NCBI GenBank assembly: GCA_019912505.1
Contig: JAIOIM010000179.1
Coordinates: 1-24,576, forward strand
Reading direction: 5' to 3'
DNA: 24,576 nt
Origin: Ignavibacteriaceae bacterium
GTDB taxonomy: Bacteria > Bacteroidota > Ignavibacteria > Ignavibacteriales > Ignavibacteriaceae
A program made the translations under genes and the position numbers. Of this stretch, positions 16,565 through 24,576 are shown in pieces. The notes beneath the pieces are model-generated. The model made no database searches. It was not told the DNA's origin and was given only the letters and a program-made list of their open reading frames with translations. Position 1 is the stretch's first letter. Every line of letters starts with the position of its first letter.

Positions 16565-16867
16565 ATGAAACATTTTATTGTCCTAATAAATTACATAGCG
16601 CCGCTTGAACAGATTGAAGCGACGACACCTGTTCATCGGGAATTTTTAAAGCATGGTTACGAAAAAGGATTTCTCCTTTTTTCGGGTCCGCGCGTGCCTC
16701 GCACAGGGGGACTTGTGTGTGCGAAAGGGGAAACGCTGGAAGAGGTTGACAGCTTTTTTATGAATGATCCTTATCGAAAAAATAATCTTGCCGATTATGA
16801 GTTTATACAATTCCGCCCTTTAAACAAGCAGCAGTTCCTAACCGGTTGGTTAGAAGAAATAGAGTAA
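16565..16867 (+). CDS. YciI-like (YCII domain) protein
   Basis: A 100-residue soluble protein of the YciI family, a ferredoxin-like dimeric fold of mostly unknown function. The conserved His and Asp that line the putative active site are visible: H24 in PVHREFLKHG and D68 in NDPYRKNNL. The segment LLFSGPRVPRTGGLVCAKG is also typical. A clear ribosome binding site (GAGG, about 6 bp before ATG) supports the start. It is convergent with the GH18 gene, with a 40-bp palindrome between them. Confidence 0.85.
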   Translation: MKHFIVLINYIAPLEQIEATTPVHREFLKHGYEKGFLLFSGPRVPRTGGLVCAKGETLEEVDSFFMNDPYRKNNLADYEFIQFRPLNKQQFLTGWLEEIE

Positions 16868-16872
16868 TGGTG

Positions 16873-16912
16873 GAATGTACAATTCACAATGTACATTGCG
16901 AATTGTACATTC
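16873..16912. terminator. 40-bp near-perfect palindrome between convergent genes
   Basis: Arms GAATGTACAATTC and GAATTGTACATTC are perfect 13-bp inverted repeats around the palindrome CAATGTACATTG, with one A/C mismatch flanking each side. The RNA from either strand could form a long stem. It sits 6 bp after the YciI-like stop and 10 bp before the GH18 stop, so a bidirectional terminator role is natural, although no long T-run follows. It is built from the same 7-bp-phased AATGTAC units as the arrays before apbE and rseC. Confidence 0.55.
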
Positions 16913-16921
16913 AAAGCATTG

Positions 16922-18673
16922 TTATTTTAATAGGATCATTTTGCGGGTTTTCGAAAAATTGTCCGATGTTAATGTATAAAAATAAATTCCGGAGACGAGT
17001 TTGCTGCCGTCAAACTTAACTGTGTGTTTACCGGATTCTAACAAACCGCTTACAAGTGTTGCAACTTCCTTACCGAGAACATTAAATACTTTTAAACTTA
17101 CAACAACTCCGCTTGTTGAAGAATGCGCGCTTTCTGTTTGAGGTACTGCAAAAGTTATTGTTGTTGTCGGGTTAAAAGGATTTGGAAAATTTTGAGCAAG
17201 AGAAAATTCAACCGGTGCGATGATAACAGTTACTTCTTCGGCAGAATAGTCTTTTTTATTCCCGTTAAAATCAATCTGAACTAATTTGTATTTATAACTT
17301 CCTTCGCCCAACGATTTATCAACAAAGCTGTAATAGTTTTTTTCTGATGATGTTCCGCTGCCTTTAACAAATCCTGCGAGAATATATTCTTCACTGTTTT
17401 CATATTTTCTGTAAACTTCAAATCCATAATTGTTTGTTTCGGTTGTTGTACTCCAGTTTAAGTTGACCTTGCTGCCATTTACAGAAGCGGTAAATGGATT
17501 TAATTCAACCGGCACATTGCTGTAAAATCTGTTAAACAATTCGTCCCAGTATTCCTGGCGGTCGCCATCGTATCCAAGCGCCCACATACCAACACCACGA
17601 TAATTTTTCGATTGTGCAAGTGCGTATTTTAATCCTAAACTCGAATCAGTATCGTACCAGATTTGATTCCACACTCCGCCCGACTGAAAACGATACCAGG
17701 GTGTTTTATGTGCGGCTGACCATAGCACGCCGTAAGTAGGTCCGTTAACAATATCATTTTTAAAACGTGTTGAACCTACGTATGAAATAACAGATGAACC
17801 CGCGTTTTGAGTTTCGGTAGTCCATTTAAGCCCGTAATAAGGAACACCAAGTATCAATTTATTTGCGTTGTTTGGAATAATACCGCCGTATTGCGTGTTA
17901 ACTGTATTTGTAATGTTTATACTTCCTCCTGTAAGCGGGGCACAAGGTCCGGTTGTTGTACTCCAACTTCCGTAAAAACTGTAGCCCATAATAAAAATGT
18001 AGTCGCAAGCATTTGCAAGACCGGGTAAATCCCATCCGCCCCAATTAACTGCGGGTCCGGCAAAAGAAATTTCTGCCTCAGGTCTTTGAGCTTTTATGTA
18101 TGTGCTTAAATCAGCCATAAACGAATTAATCAGTGCACCTCTATCGGCTGTATTCAAAGATTCAAAATCAACATTTACACCATCAAGACTATATGAGTTT
18201 AATCTGTTTAAAACATTACTGAAGAAATTTTGTTTTGCACTATTATTTGTTAATAAATTATGAATATCGCTTGCAGTAAAGTTTACAGCGGTTAAAATAA
18301 CCTTTACACCATTTTGATGAGCCGCGTTGATAACATCTGTCCAAGGCCAATAAGCAGGATTTGTTATATTTCCTGTGCTGCTTATTTCAAAATCGAAAGC
18401 AGAGATGTGAGTTAGTATATCATATCTTAAATAGTTTCTTGCTGTTTGATATTCCCAATCGGGTAAGTAACCATATATAGCAGTTCCGTTACGTCCAGAT
18501 TTATCAAATTGAAGCGGAACTATTCCTTCGCCGTTTGCCGGAAATTCTGAAGGCAGTTCATCCGTTATCCCGTATTGCAGGTTATCGAAATAGTGGATTG
18601 AGTTTAACTGTCCATACGCAGAAAAAGTTATGATCAAAAATAAAGCAGAAGTTATTAGAGTTTTTTTCATCAT
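16922..18673 (-). CDS. Secreted GH18 glycosidase with T9SS sorting tail
   Basis: A 583-residue secreted enzyme of glycoside hydrolase family 18 (chitinase/endo-N-acetylglucosaminidase type). Signal peptide about 1-21. The GH18 barrel spans about 65-385: the catalytic signature DGVNVDFE (164-171) has D169 and the acid E171; Asn replaces the middle Asp of DxxDxDxE, as in YaaH-like members. IMGYSFYG (228-235) and a late GMWALGYDG support the barrel. A fibronectin-III-like module (about 390-485) precedes the T9SS type A tail (about 488-583, FPNPFNPTTT). Substrate may be chitin, peptidoglycan or glycoprotein glycans; the sequence does not decide. Two adjacent ATG codons exist; the first is given. 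Divergent from cydA. Confidence 0.9.
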   Translation of the reverse strand: MMKKTLITSALFLIITFSAYGQLNSIHYFDNLQYGITDELPSEFPANGEGIVPLQFDKSGRNGTAIYGYLPDWEYQTARNYLRYDILTHISAFDFEISSTGNITNPAYWPWTDVINAAHQNGVKVILTAVNFTASDIHNLLTNNSAKQNFFSNVLNRLNSYSLDGVNVDFESLNTADRGALINSFMADLSTYIKAQRPEAEISFAGPAVNWGGWDLPGLANACDYIFIMGYSFYGSWSTTTGPCAPLTGGSINITNTVNTQYGGIIPNNANKLILGVPYYGLKWTTETQNAGSSVISYVGSTRFKNDIVNGPTYGVLWSAAHKTPWYRFQSGGVWNQIWYDTDSSLGLKYALAQSKNYRGVGMWALGYDGDRQEYWDELFNRFYSNVPVELNPFTASVNGSKVNLNWSTTTETNNYGFEVYRKYENSEEYILAGFVKGSGTSSEKNYYSFVDKSLGEGSYKYKLVQIDFNGNKKDYSAEEVTVIIAPVEFSLAQNFPNPFNPTTTITFAVPQTESAHSSTSGVVVSLKVFNVLGKEVATLVSGLLESGKHTVKFDGSKLVSGIYFYTLTSDNFSKTRKMILLK

Positions 18674-18919
18674 TAGCCAAAATTAAGTAAACAAAATATC
18701 TACTATTAAATTAAACAATCTTGGTTATTATTAAAATATTTTTCGGAAGTTTATGATGAATAGTTTTTCAATTGGCGGGGGAAATGTTTGGCATTAAAGT
18801 CATTCACTACAAACTACTAATTAACAAAACGCTTTAGAGCCAACTATTAAAGCCATACTATTCATAAATATTTTTTTTAAGTTTGTTTATGTTTTATACA
18901 GATTTTATGGAGCATAGCT

Positions 18920-20248
18920 ATGGATAATCTGCTAGCCGCCCGTTTTACGATGGGTCTTTCGCTCGCATTTCATATAATATTTGCGTGCATCGGGATGACG
19001 ATGCCATTTTTAATGGTTGTGTCTCACTGGATGTATTTAAAACGAAAAGATGAAACCTATCTTCGCTTAACAAAAACATGGAGCAAGGGAGTTGCAATAT
19101 TTTTTGCTATCGGTGCTGTCTCTGGCACTGCTTTATCGTTTGAACTTGGGTTGCTTTGGCCTGGGTTTATGAAACATGCCGGAGCAATAATCGGTATGCC
19201 ATTTAGCTGGGAAGGCACTGCGTTTTTTATTGAAGCAATTTGTCTCGGTTTATTTTTATATGGGTGGAATAAACTGAATCCGTATGTTCATTGGGCTGCG
19301 GGTTTAATGGTCGGCGTATCAGGTGTTTTATCCGGTGTCTTTGTAATTACGGCAAATGCGTGGATGAACTCACCAGCCGGATTCGATTGGGTAAACGGGC
19401 AGGCAATAAACATCGATCCATGGAAAGCTATGTTTAATGATGCATGGATAAGCCAAAGCTCACACATGATTATCGGCGCATTCGAAGCAACTGCATTTGC
19501 TGTTGCCGGACTTCATGCTATTTTATTATTAAAGCGAAAAAACAATTTGCTGCATAAACGTGCGATGATAATTGCTCTTGCAATAGGCAGCGTTGCCGCT
19601 GTGCTGCAACCGTTAAGCGGCGACTTTAGCGCAAAAGATGTTGCAAAAAGGCAGCCGATAAAACTTGCCGCAATGGAGGGTCAGTTTGAAACTGAAAAGG
19701 GGGCAGGTTTAACAATCGGAGGAATTCCAAATGAAGAAAAACGAATCACAGAATATGGAATAAAAATTCCGAAAGCGCTGAGTTTTTTAGCTTACGGCAA
19801 TTTTGAAGCAGAAGTAAAAGGATTAAACGATTTTCCAAAAGAAGAATGGCCTCCGGTAGCAACCACACATATTGCATTTCAGATAATGGTTGCTTCGGGT
19901 ACATTTCTTGCAGCCGCTGGAATTCTGTTCTGGATATTATGGTTAAAGAAAAAAGAATGGCTGCTGCATCGCAAATTTTTAATACTCGCAGCAGTCAGCG
20001 CACCGCTTGGGTTTATTGCGTTGGAAGCAGGCTGGATGGTTACCGAGGTTGGAAGGCAACCGTGGATAATTTATAAAATATTAACCACTGCCGAATCGGT
20101 TACGCCGGTTCCTGGACAAGTTTTCCATCTCCTTATTTTTATAATTAGTTATCTAATATTATCGTTCGTTGCAGTTTGGCTTATGAGAAGACAAATAAAA
20201 GCGCTTGATGAAAACATTACCGAAGAACAATTAAAGACGGCGGAGTAA
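18920..20248 (+). CDS. cydA: Cytochrome bd quinol oxidase subunit I
   Basis: A 442-residue membrane subunit binding haems b558, b595 and the oxygen-reducing haem (d-type or b-type). Expected residues are present: H18 (AFHIIF), E98 and E105 in helix III, H182 (SSHMIIG) and M323 (FQIMVASG) as haem b558 ligands, E376 and the GRQPW motif (378-382). The spacing H182 to M323 is about 66 residues shorter than in E. coli, so this is a short-Q-loop enzyme. A GGAG ribosome binding site precedes ATG at 18920. It lies in a 2-gene operon with cydB and gives high-affinity O2 reduction, useful for a microaerobe or for oxygen defence beside RNF. Confidence 0.95.
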   Translation: MDNLLAARFTMGLSLAFHIIFACIGMTMPFLMVVSHWMYLKRKDETYLRLTKTWSKGVAIFFAIGAVSGTALSFELGLLWPGFMKHAGAIIGMPFSWEGTAFFIEAICLGLFLYGWNKLNPYVHWAAGLMVGVSGVLSGVFVITANAWMNSPAGFDWVNGQAINIDPWKAMFNDAWISQSSHMIIGAFEATAFAVAGLHAILLLKRKNNLLHKRAMIIALAIGSVAAVLQPLSGDFSAKDVAKRQPIKLAAMEGQFETEKGAGLTIGGIPNEEKRITEYGIKIPKALSFLAYGNFEAEVKGLNDFPKEEWPPVATTHIAFQIMVASGTFLAAAGILFWILWLKKKEWLLHRKFLILAAVSAPLGFIALEAGWMVTEVGRQPWIIYKILTTAESVTPVPGQVFHLLIFIISYLILSFVAVWLMRRQIKALDENITEEQLKTAE

Positions 20249-20250
20249 TT

Positions 20251-21267
20251 ATGTTATATGTTGTAATAATTTTTTTGCTTGCATCGGTTTATCTTTATTG
20301 TCTCCTTGGCGGGGCGGATTTTGGCGCGGGCATCATCGAACTTTTTACTCGCGGTAAAAATAAAAAACTTACCCGTGCAGTTATTACAAAAGCAATAGCT
20401 CCTATTTGGGAAGCAAATCATATGTGGTTAATAATTACAATTGTAATTTTGTTTAACGCTTTCCCGGCAATTTATGCACAAATATCAATCACACTTTACA
20501 TTCCGTTGATTTTATTACTCGTTGGAATTATATTAAGAGGCACTGCGTTTACATTCAGGCATTACGATGCTATTAAAGACAATTCACAGGAAGTATACTC
20601 TCGTATTTTTGCCGTATCGAGTTTTATTGTTTCATTTTTTCTCGGTATGCTTATAGGCGCGGTTGTTTCTGGAAAAATGATGATGCACCCTACCGGGTTT
20701 TGGGAATCTTATCTGAATCCCTGGTTAAATTTATTTTCAATTTCCACGGGATTATTTATAACTACAATATTCGCGTTTACGGCGTCTGTCTTTTTGATTG
20801 GCGACAATAGCGATGAAATACTTATGCCGGAATTAATACGTAAATCAAAAATAAATTCATTAATTATGGTTACAGCGGGGGCGTTTGTTTTTCTTGCCTC
20901 TATTATAGAAGGTATAGGTTTCGATAGGAGTTTTATTTCAAATCCATTTAGCCTGACGTTTATTGCTTTAGCAACCATAGCGCTTCCATTGTTGTGGAAA
21001 GCAATTGAAACCAGAAAGATATGGCAGGCGCGCATTATAGCCGGTGCACAGCTTTTATTTATTATCTCGGCATTTTATTCTGTTTATTTTCCAAAGATTG
21101 TCATATTTAAGGATGCGGAAAGTTTAACCCTGTTTAATTCTGCCGCGCCTGCAGTTACAATAAATTTGTTAGCATGGGCGTTGCTGATCGGTTCTCTTTT
21201 AATATTTCCCGCGCTCTTCTACTTGCTGCGGGTATTTAAGAGGAAAGAAAACAATGACCCGCTTTAA
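20251..21267 (+). CDS. cydB: Cytochrome bd quinol oxidase subunit II
   Basis: A 338-residue membrane subunit with about eight helices that stabilises the haem-bearing CydA. Family hallmarks: the opening LYCLLGGADFGAGI, the segment PIWEANHMWLI (51-61) and LRGTAFTFRHYD (95-106). It starts 2 bp after the cydA stop, so it is translationally linked. No cydX-like mini-gene and no cydCD follow within the window. A hairpin about 30 bp downstream may end the transcript. Confidence 0.94.
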   Translation: MLYVVIIFLLASVYLYCLLGGADFGAGIIELFTRGKNKKLTRAVITKAIAPIWEANHMWLIITIVILFNAFPAIYAQISITLYIPLILLLVGIILRGTAFTFRHYDAIKDNSQEVYSRIFAVSSFIVSFFLGMLIGAVVSGKMMMHPTGFWESYLNPWLNLFSISTGLFITTIFAFTASVFLIGDNSDEILMPELIRKSKINSLIMVTAGAFVFLASIIEGIGFDRSFISNPFSLTFIALATIALPLLWKAIETRKIWQARIIAGAQLLFIISAFYSVYFPKIVIFKDAESLTLFNSAAPAVTINLLAWALLIGSLLIFPALFYLLRVFKRKENNDPL

Positions 21268-21296
21268 CTGATTTTAATAAGAATCTATCATTGACT

Positions 21297-21325
21297 AAGC
21301 CGCATATATATTACTAATGCGGCTT
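21297..21325. terminator. Hairpin after cydB, possible bidirectional terminator
   Basis: A 9-bp stem (AAGCCGCAT with ATGCGGCTT) encloses an 11-nt AT loop, 30 bp after the cydB stop and between convergent cydB and gldC. There is no U-rich tract on either side, so termination strength is uncertain. Confidence 0.45.
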
Positions 21326-21416
21326 TGGGAAGTTCATTTATTGAACCCGTTTCAGATGACAGATCTTATGAAAATAAATTGTTTTGTGAAGAATTTATTA
21401 TCGTAAAAGTGACTGA

Positions 21417-21758
21417 CTAAGATTTTTCTTCTTCCGGTGTAACTTTTTCAAGAAAATCCGAGGCAAAGTCCTCAATCATTTTTGCAGCCTCATCATCTTT
21501 TGTCGACCGCCGGTATGTATCCGCCATCTTTAACATCATTTGATGAAAATGTTTTGACATATCATTTACCATCATTTCCTTTGTCCACAAATCAATGCCG
21601 AGTGTTACTTCTTCGTTTTTATCCCATAAAGAAAGCATTAAGGTTTTAGCTTCGAGTTGTCCTTCAAACCCGGAGTCTGTGGCTTCCCATAAAATTTTTT
21701 CGGGAAGTTTGTTGTCGTCAAGTTCAACGGTCAGTTTAATATCAGAAGTTCTTGCCAT
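21417..21758 (-). CDS. gldC: GldC-like gliding-motility-associated protein
   Basis: A 113-residue soluble, acidic protein matching GldC, first known from Flavobacterium gliding motility and now seen in many Bacteroidota, including non-gliders. Typical features are the opening SDIKLTVELDDNKLPEKILWEATDSG and the middle KTLMLSLWDKNEEVTLGIDLWTKEMMVNDM. It has no signal peptide. It follows the nuclease gene by 46 bp in the same direction. The gap holds TATCTTTG (21787-21794, minus), a match to the TAnnTTTG promoter element, so it may also be transcribed separately. Its presence fits the T9SS cargoes, although GldC itself is not a core secretion component. Confidence 0.85.
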   Translation of the reverse strand: MARTSDIKLTVELDDNKLPEKILWEATDSGFEGQLEAKTLMLSLWDKNEEVTLGIDLWTKEMMVNDMSKHFHQMMLKMADTYRRSTKDDEAAKMIEDFASDFLEKVTPEEEKS

Positions 21759-21786
21759 GGCTCATCACGTTTAGTTATTAATAAAA

Positions 21787-21794
21787 CAAAGATA
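21787..21794 (-). promoter_or_regulatory. TAnnTTTG-type element before gldC
   Basis: Read on the minus strand this is TATCTTTG, a match to the Bacteroidota -7 element, 28 bp before the gldC ATG. No clear -33 TTTG box lies at the expected spacing. Weak evidence for a gldC-specific promoter. Confidence 0.25.
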
Positions 21795-21804
21795 AAAAAA
21801 TAGA

Positions 21805-22161
21805 TCAGTATTCCTTATAAACCGCGAAACCTTTTTTTACGAGTTCATCATTGGCGTTCATATAAGTTCCGTTATCAAGCGGGCACCAAATTTCTGCAAG
21901 ATACCTGCCGTACTTTCCTTTTTTATCTTTTATTGTTTCTATAAACAACTCTTTTTTCCATACAAGCTGCTTCAGATAATCTCTTGAAATTTTCCCTTCA
22001 ACCTTTTGCGCCCCTCTTACCTCAGGGGCATTAATACGGTACAGTCTTAATTTTTCGCCTTTCAGCCAGGTATGAAGACCCAGATCAATATCAACAGTAA
22101 TGGTGTCTCCGTCATAAACTTTTGTTACAAATGCTTTGTAGCGGTACAATGTCGGTTCCAT
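21805..22161 (-). CDS. Thermonuclease (SNase) family protein
   Basis: A 118-residue single-domain protein of the staphylococcal nuclease family. Motifs: VYDGDTITVDIDLG (D17 and D19), KLRLYRINAPEVRG (R39, N44, E47) and KYGRYLAEIW (R86). These correspond to the metal-binding and catalytic residues of Staphylococcus nuclease, except that Asn (N44) stands where D40 normally binds the metal; the same change occurs in related small SNase proteins. There is no signal peptide, so it appears cytoplasmic, unlike the secreted type enzyme. It is the first gene of a possible pair with gldC and is divergent from the 22227 gene. Confidence 0.85.
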   Translation of the reverse strand: MEPTLYRYKAFVTKVYDGDTITVDIDLGLHTWLKGEKLRLYRINAPEVRGAQKVEGKISRDYLKQLVWKKELFIETIKDKKGKYGRYLAEIWCPLDNGTYMNANDELVKKGFAVYKEY

Positions 22162-22179
22162 AATCAGCCTTTATTTTTG

Positions 22180-22208
22180 TTGATGTTAAATTTATCTTTA
22201 ACTATAAT
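22180..22208 (+). promoter_or_regulatory. Sigma-70-like promoter for the 22227 gene
   Basis: TTGATG (22180-22185) and a perfect TATAAT (22203-22208) are separated by exactly 17 bp, 18 bp before the ATG at 22227. The resulting leader would be very short and has no Shine-Dalgarno sequence, which is common in this group. Confidence 0.5.
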
Positions 22209-22226
22209 AGAACAAATAAAATTTAA

Positions 22227-22775
22227 ATGAAAAAAAGAAATACATCAATAGTTTTTGCAGTTTTTATTTTTAGCTGTGCATCGCTTTACGGACAAAGTTT
22301 TTTGAGCGCCGGCGCATCTCTCGGCGGTGGAACTATAAAAGGAAACTCCCCGGCTCAAACCAGTTATACTTCTTCCGTTTTTATAGAAACAGAAATGCCG
22401 TTTGTTCGCGATGCATCATTACGCATTAGTTTTTTATACGCCGCTGATATTAATTCGATATTACCCGATAACAGGATAATATACACACCTTCTATAAAAG
22501 GTATATCTTTAAAAACTATTGTACGGCAGCCTCTGCAAGACAAATTTTATCTTGAGGAAGGTATAGGAATACTGTTATTAAACGATAGAACCTTTAGCGA
22601 TACAAATGTATTAGACTTTGGAGCCGCAGCGTCATTCCTTGGCGGTATTGATTTTAGAAACGAAATTAATGTTAAAGGTTTTAGGTTTGGCGCCGGTGTG
22701 GAATATGGATTAACATTTACAAATACTCTGGCAGGTTATATCTCGTTTCACTTGCAGGGAGAGTATTGTTTTTAA
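22227..22775 (+). CDS. Exported beta-rich protein, possibly small outer-membrane barrel
   Basis: A 182-residue protein with a clear signal peptide (MKKRNTSIVFAVFIFSCASLYGQ, cleavage near residue 23). The mature part has alternating hydrophobic strands and glycines (LSAGASLGGG, KGISLKTIVRQP, FRFGAGVEYGLTF) and ends in an aromatic residue (GEYCF), as outer-membrane barrels do. I recognise no specific family. It stands alone with its own promoter, between divergent and convergent neighbours. The export call is firm; the barrel topology is inferred. Confidence 0.65.
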   Translation: MKKRNTSIVFAVFIFSCASLYGQSFLSAGASLGGGTIKGNSPAQTSYTSSVFIETEMPFVRDASLRISFLYAADINSILPDNRIIYTPSIKGISLKTIVRQPLQDKFYLEEGIGILLLNDRTFSDTNVLDFGAAASFLGGIDFRNEINVKGFRFGAGVEYGLTFTNTLAGYISFHLQGEYCF

Positions 22776-22810
22776 TTCCATCTTACTTCCCACACTGCGT
22801 TAGCAGTTAT

Positions 22811-22834
22811 AAAAAAAGCTGCCGTAGCAGCTTT
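22811..22834 (-). terminator. Intrinsic terminator of the RNA helicase gene
   Basis: An 8-bp stem (AAAGCTGC with GCAGCTTT) and a CGTA loop, followed on the minus strand by a run of seven T, lie just after the helicase stop codon. On the plus strand the tail is only AGATTTT, so it may also serve the convergent 22227 gene less efficiently. Confidence 0.85.
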
Positions 22835-22839
22835 AGATT

Positions 22840-24570
22840 TTAATATCTTCTTTTTTTCTCTTTCCGGTTTGGTTTATTTCCGGACGAATATTTCAAATCT
22901 CTCTTTTTAGAAGAGAAACTCCCTTTCTTTTTGCTTCTTCCTCTGTCGGATGATTTACCTTTGTTTGCTGCAATTTCGATAACAATTTCGCGTTTTTTAT
23001 AAACCTGACCCTGGAAGCTATTTAATATTACCTCTTGGTAATTACTATCGGCTTCAAAGAAAGAAAAATTGCGGAGGATTTCAATCTGCCCGATTTCTAT
23101 ATTTCTTATATCGGTATAGTCATTTATAAGCCCTATTAGGTTTTGCGGTTTTATGTTATCCATTGCCCCAAGGTTTATATAAAAGCGCGCAAACTCGGTG
23201 TCAGAGCGATTAAAACTACCCTTAGTATCGCCGCCGCCTTTTACATTTAGTTCGGGTGCGTTCTGGTAGTAATCCAGGAATCTATTGAACTCAACAGACA
23301 CGAATTTTTTTATTAACTCTTCCCGGTCTAACCATTCAAGTTTTTTTAATATCTGCGGAAGAAAGGCATTAATTTTTAAATCATCAACTTCCACTTTTTC
23401 CATTTTATCAATAAGGTGGAAGAGCTGTTTCTCGCAAATTTCTCTTCCGCCGGGTATCGGAAGAAAAGAAAACTTTTTGCCGAGTTTTTTTTCAATCTGC
23501 CCGATTTTATGTTTTTCTCTAACGCTCGAAATAATTATAGAAGTACCGGCTTTACCTGCCCGTCCGGTTCTTCCGCTGCGGTGGGTATAAATTTCAAGCT
23601 CTTCGGGTAAATTATAATTTATAATATGCGTAAGGTTATCTACATCAATGCCGCGTGCCGCTACATCTGTGGCAACAAGAAGTGAAATATTTTTAACACG
23701 GAACTTTGCCATAACTTTATCGCGCTGTATTTGCGTTAGGTCGCCGTGCAAAGGCTCAGCATTATAGCCATCCTTCATAAGCCATTCGGCAACTTCCTGC
23801 GTTTCCATTCTGGTGCGGCAAAAAATAATTCCATATATATCTGGGTGAAAATCGACTATCCGTTTTAAGGCAAGATAGCGGTCTTTTGCATTTACGAGGT
23901 GACAGATATGGTTTACATTTTCGGCACCCGCATTTCTTTTACCAACCGTAATTTCAATTGGTTCAGTCATATAATTTTTTGCAATTGAAGCTACTTCCCT
24001 CGGCATGGTTGCAGAAAACAATAACGTATTTTTTTCGCCGGGGGTTTCATTCAAAATGGATTCAAGGTCTTCCCTAAAACCCATATTAAGCATTTCATCT
24101 GCTTCATCGAGGACAACAGTTTTTATCTTATCAAGCTTTACAACTTTTCTGTTTATCATATCAAGAAGACGCCCGGGTGTAGCCGAAATAATATGAGCAC
24201 CTTTTTTAAGTAATTGTATTTGCCTGTCTATACTTGCACCGCCGAACACAGCGGCAATTCTTATATCTGTTTTATACTTGGCATAACCGGAAAGATCATC
24301 GGCTATTTGAAGACACAACTCGCGTGTTGGCGATAAAATTAAATATTGTGTCTGTTTTGTTTTGGTATCTACATTTTGGATTATCGGCAGACCGAATGCG
24401 GCTGTTTTACCCGTGCCGGTTTGTGCAAGAGCAACTATATCGCCGCACTCCGGGTTTAATAAATACGGTATTACTTCTTCTTGTACCGGCATAGGGGTTT
24501 CAAAACCCTGTTCCTTTATAGCCAGTAAAATTTTTTCTTCAATTCCTAACTCTTCAAATGTCCTAGACAT
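22840..24570 (-). CDS. deaD: DEAD-box RNA helicase, DeaD/CsdA type
   Basis: A 576-residue ATP-dependent RNA helicase, probably aiding ribosome assembly or RNA turnover in the cold. All core motifs are present: Q motif (to Q30), AQTGTGKT (49-56), PTREL (81-85), TPGR (131-134), DEAD (155-158), SAT (186-188), IIFCRT (248-253), ARGID (305-309) and HRSGRTGRAG (330-339). A dimerisation-like helical region follows, then a DbpA-type RNA-binding domain (about 460-535) and a Lys/Arg/Ser-rich tail (536-576). The gene is complete; its ATG lies 6 bp from the window edge, so the promoter is outside. It is followed by its own terminator. Confidence 0.94.
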   Translation of the reverse strand: MSRTFEELGIEEKILLAIKEQGFETPMPVQEEVIPYLLNPECGDIVALAQTGTGKTAAFGLPIIQNVDTKTKQTQYLILSPTRELCLQIADDLSGYAKYKTDIRIAAVFGGASIDRQIQLLKKGAHIISATPGRLLDMINRKVVKLDKIKTVVLDEADEMLNMGFREDLESILNETPGEKNTLLFSATMPREVASIAKNYMTEPIEITVGKRNAGAENVNHICHLVNAKDRYLALKRIVDFHPDIYGIIFCRTRMETQEVAEWLMKDGYNAEPLHGDLTQIQRDKVMAKFRVKNISLLVATDVAARGIDVDNLTHIINYNLPEELEIYTHRSGRTGRAGKAGTSIIISSVREKHKIGQIEKKLGKKFSFLPIPGGREICEKQLFHLIDKMEKVEVDDLKINAFLPQILKKLEWLDREELIKKFVSVEFNRFLDYYQNAPELNVKGGGDTKGSFNRSDTEFARFYINLGAMDNIKPQNLIGLINDYTDIRNIEIGQIEILRNFSFFEADSNYQEVILNSFQGQVYKKREIVIEIAANKGKSSDRGRSKKKGSFSSKKRDLKYSSGNKPNRKEKKRRY

Positions 24571-24576
24571 ATATCC

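Overview
The window looks like a low-GC chromosome segment from the Bacteroidota/Chlorobiota branch, most likely class Ignavibacteria or a close relative. The reasons are: two secreted proteins end in a type IX secretion (T9SS) sorting domain of the NYPNPFNPSTKIEF / NFPNPFNPTTTITF type; there is a gldC homologue; ribosome binding sites are often weak; and an RNF complex sits beside a bd-type oxidase. The phylum call is inference from protein style, since no rRNA gene is present.

Layout. Positions 1-137 hold the beginning of a small exported protein (minus strand) that runs off the edge. Positions 248-7683 (minus) form one long redox operon, read as rnfC-rnfD-rnfG-rnfE-rnfA-(Tat-exported NusG-II protein)-apbE-rnfB-rseC. 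It encodes a complete ferredoxin:NAD+ ion-pumping RNF complex plus the flavin transferase that loads RnfD and RnfG and a RseC-type accessory protein. Its leader (7684-8028) carries a good sigma-54-type promoter and a perfect 9-bp-arm palindrome about 100 bp upstream of the predicted start, which suggests enhancer-binding-protein control. A strong intrinsic terminator (8029-8063) separates it from the next gene.

Positions 8090-12586 encode a 1498-residue T9SS-exported adhesin-like protein. It has an N-terminal thioester-type domain, an Ig-like region, an SdrD-B-like domain, a DUF11 domain that appears to be split by a choice-of-anchor-A domain, a seven-bladed propeller and the sorting tail. 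A 571-bp non-coding stretch follows (12587-13157), with a promoter-like palindrome and a dispersed-repeat hairpin. Then come a zinc-ribbon/B-box/DUF2007 protein, a Uup-like ABC-F ATPase (both minus), an uncharacterised small protein and a YciI-like protein (both plus), a T9SS-exported GH18 glycosidase (minus), cydAB (plus), a nuclease-gldC pair (minus), a small exported beta-rich protein (plus) and a DeaD/CsdA-type RNA helicase (minus).

Taken together, the window combines anaerobic or microaerobic energy metabolism (RNF, cytochrome bd) with surface and secreted polymer-handling functions (two T9SS cargoes, GldC). The observations most worth a second look are the sigma-54/enhancer-like architecture before rnf, the thioester domain on a T9SS cargo, the domain-in-domain arrangement in the same protein, and 7-bp tandem repeats immediately before the apbE and rseC start codons.
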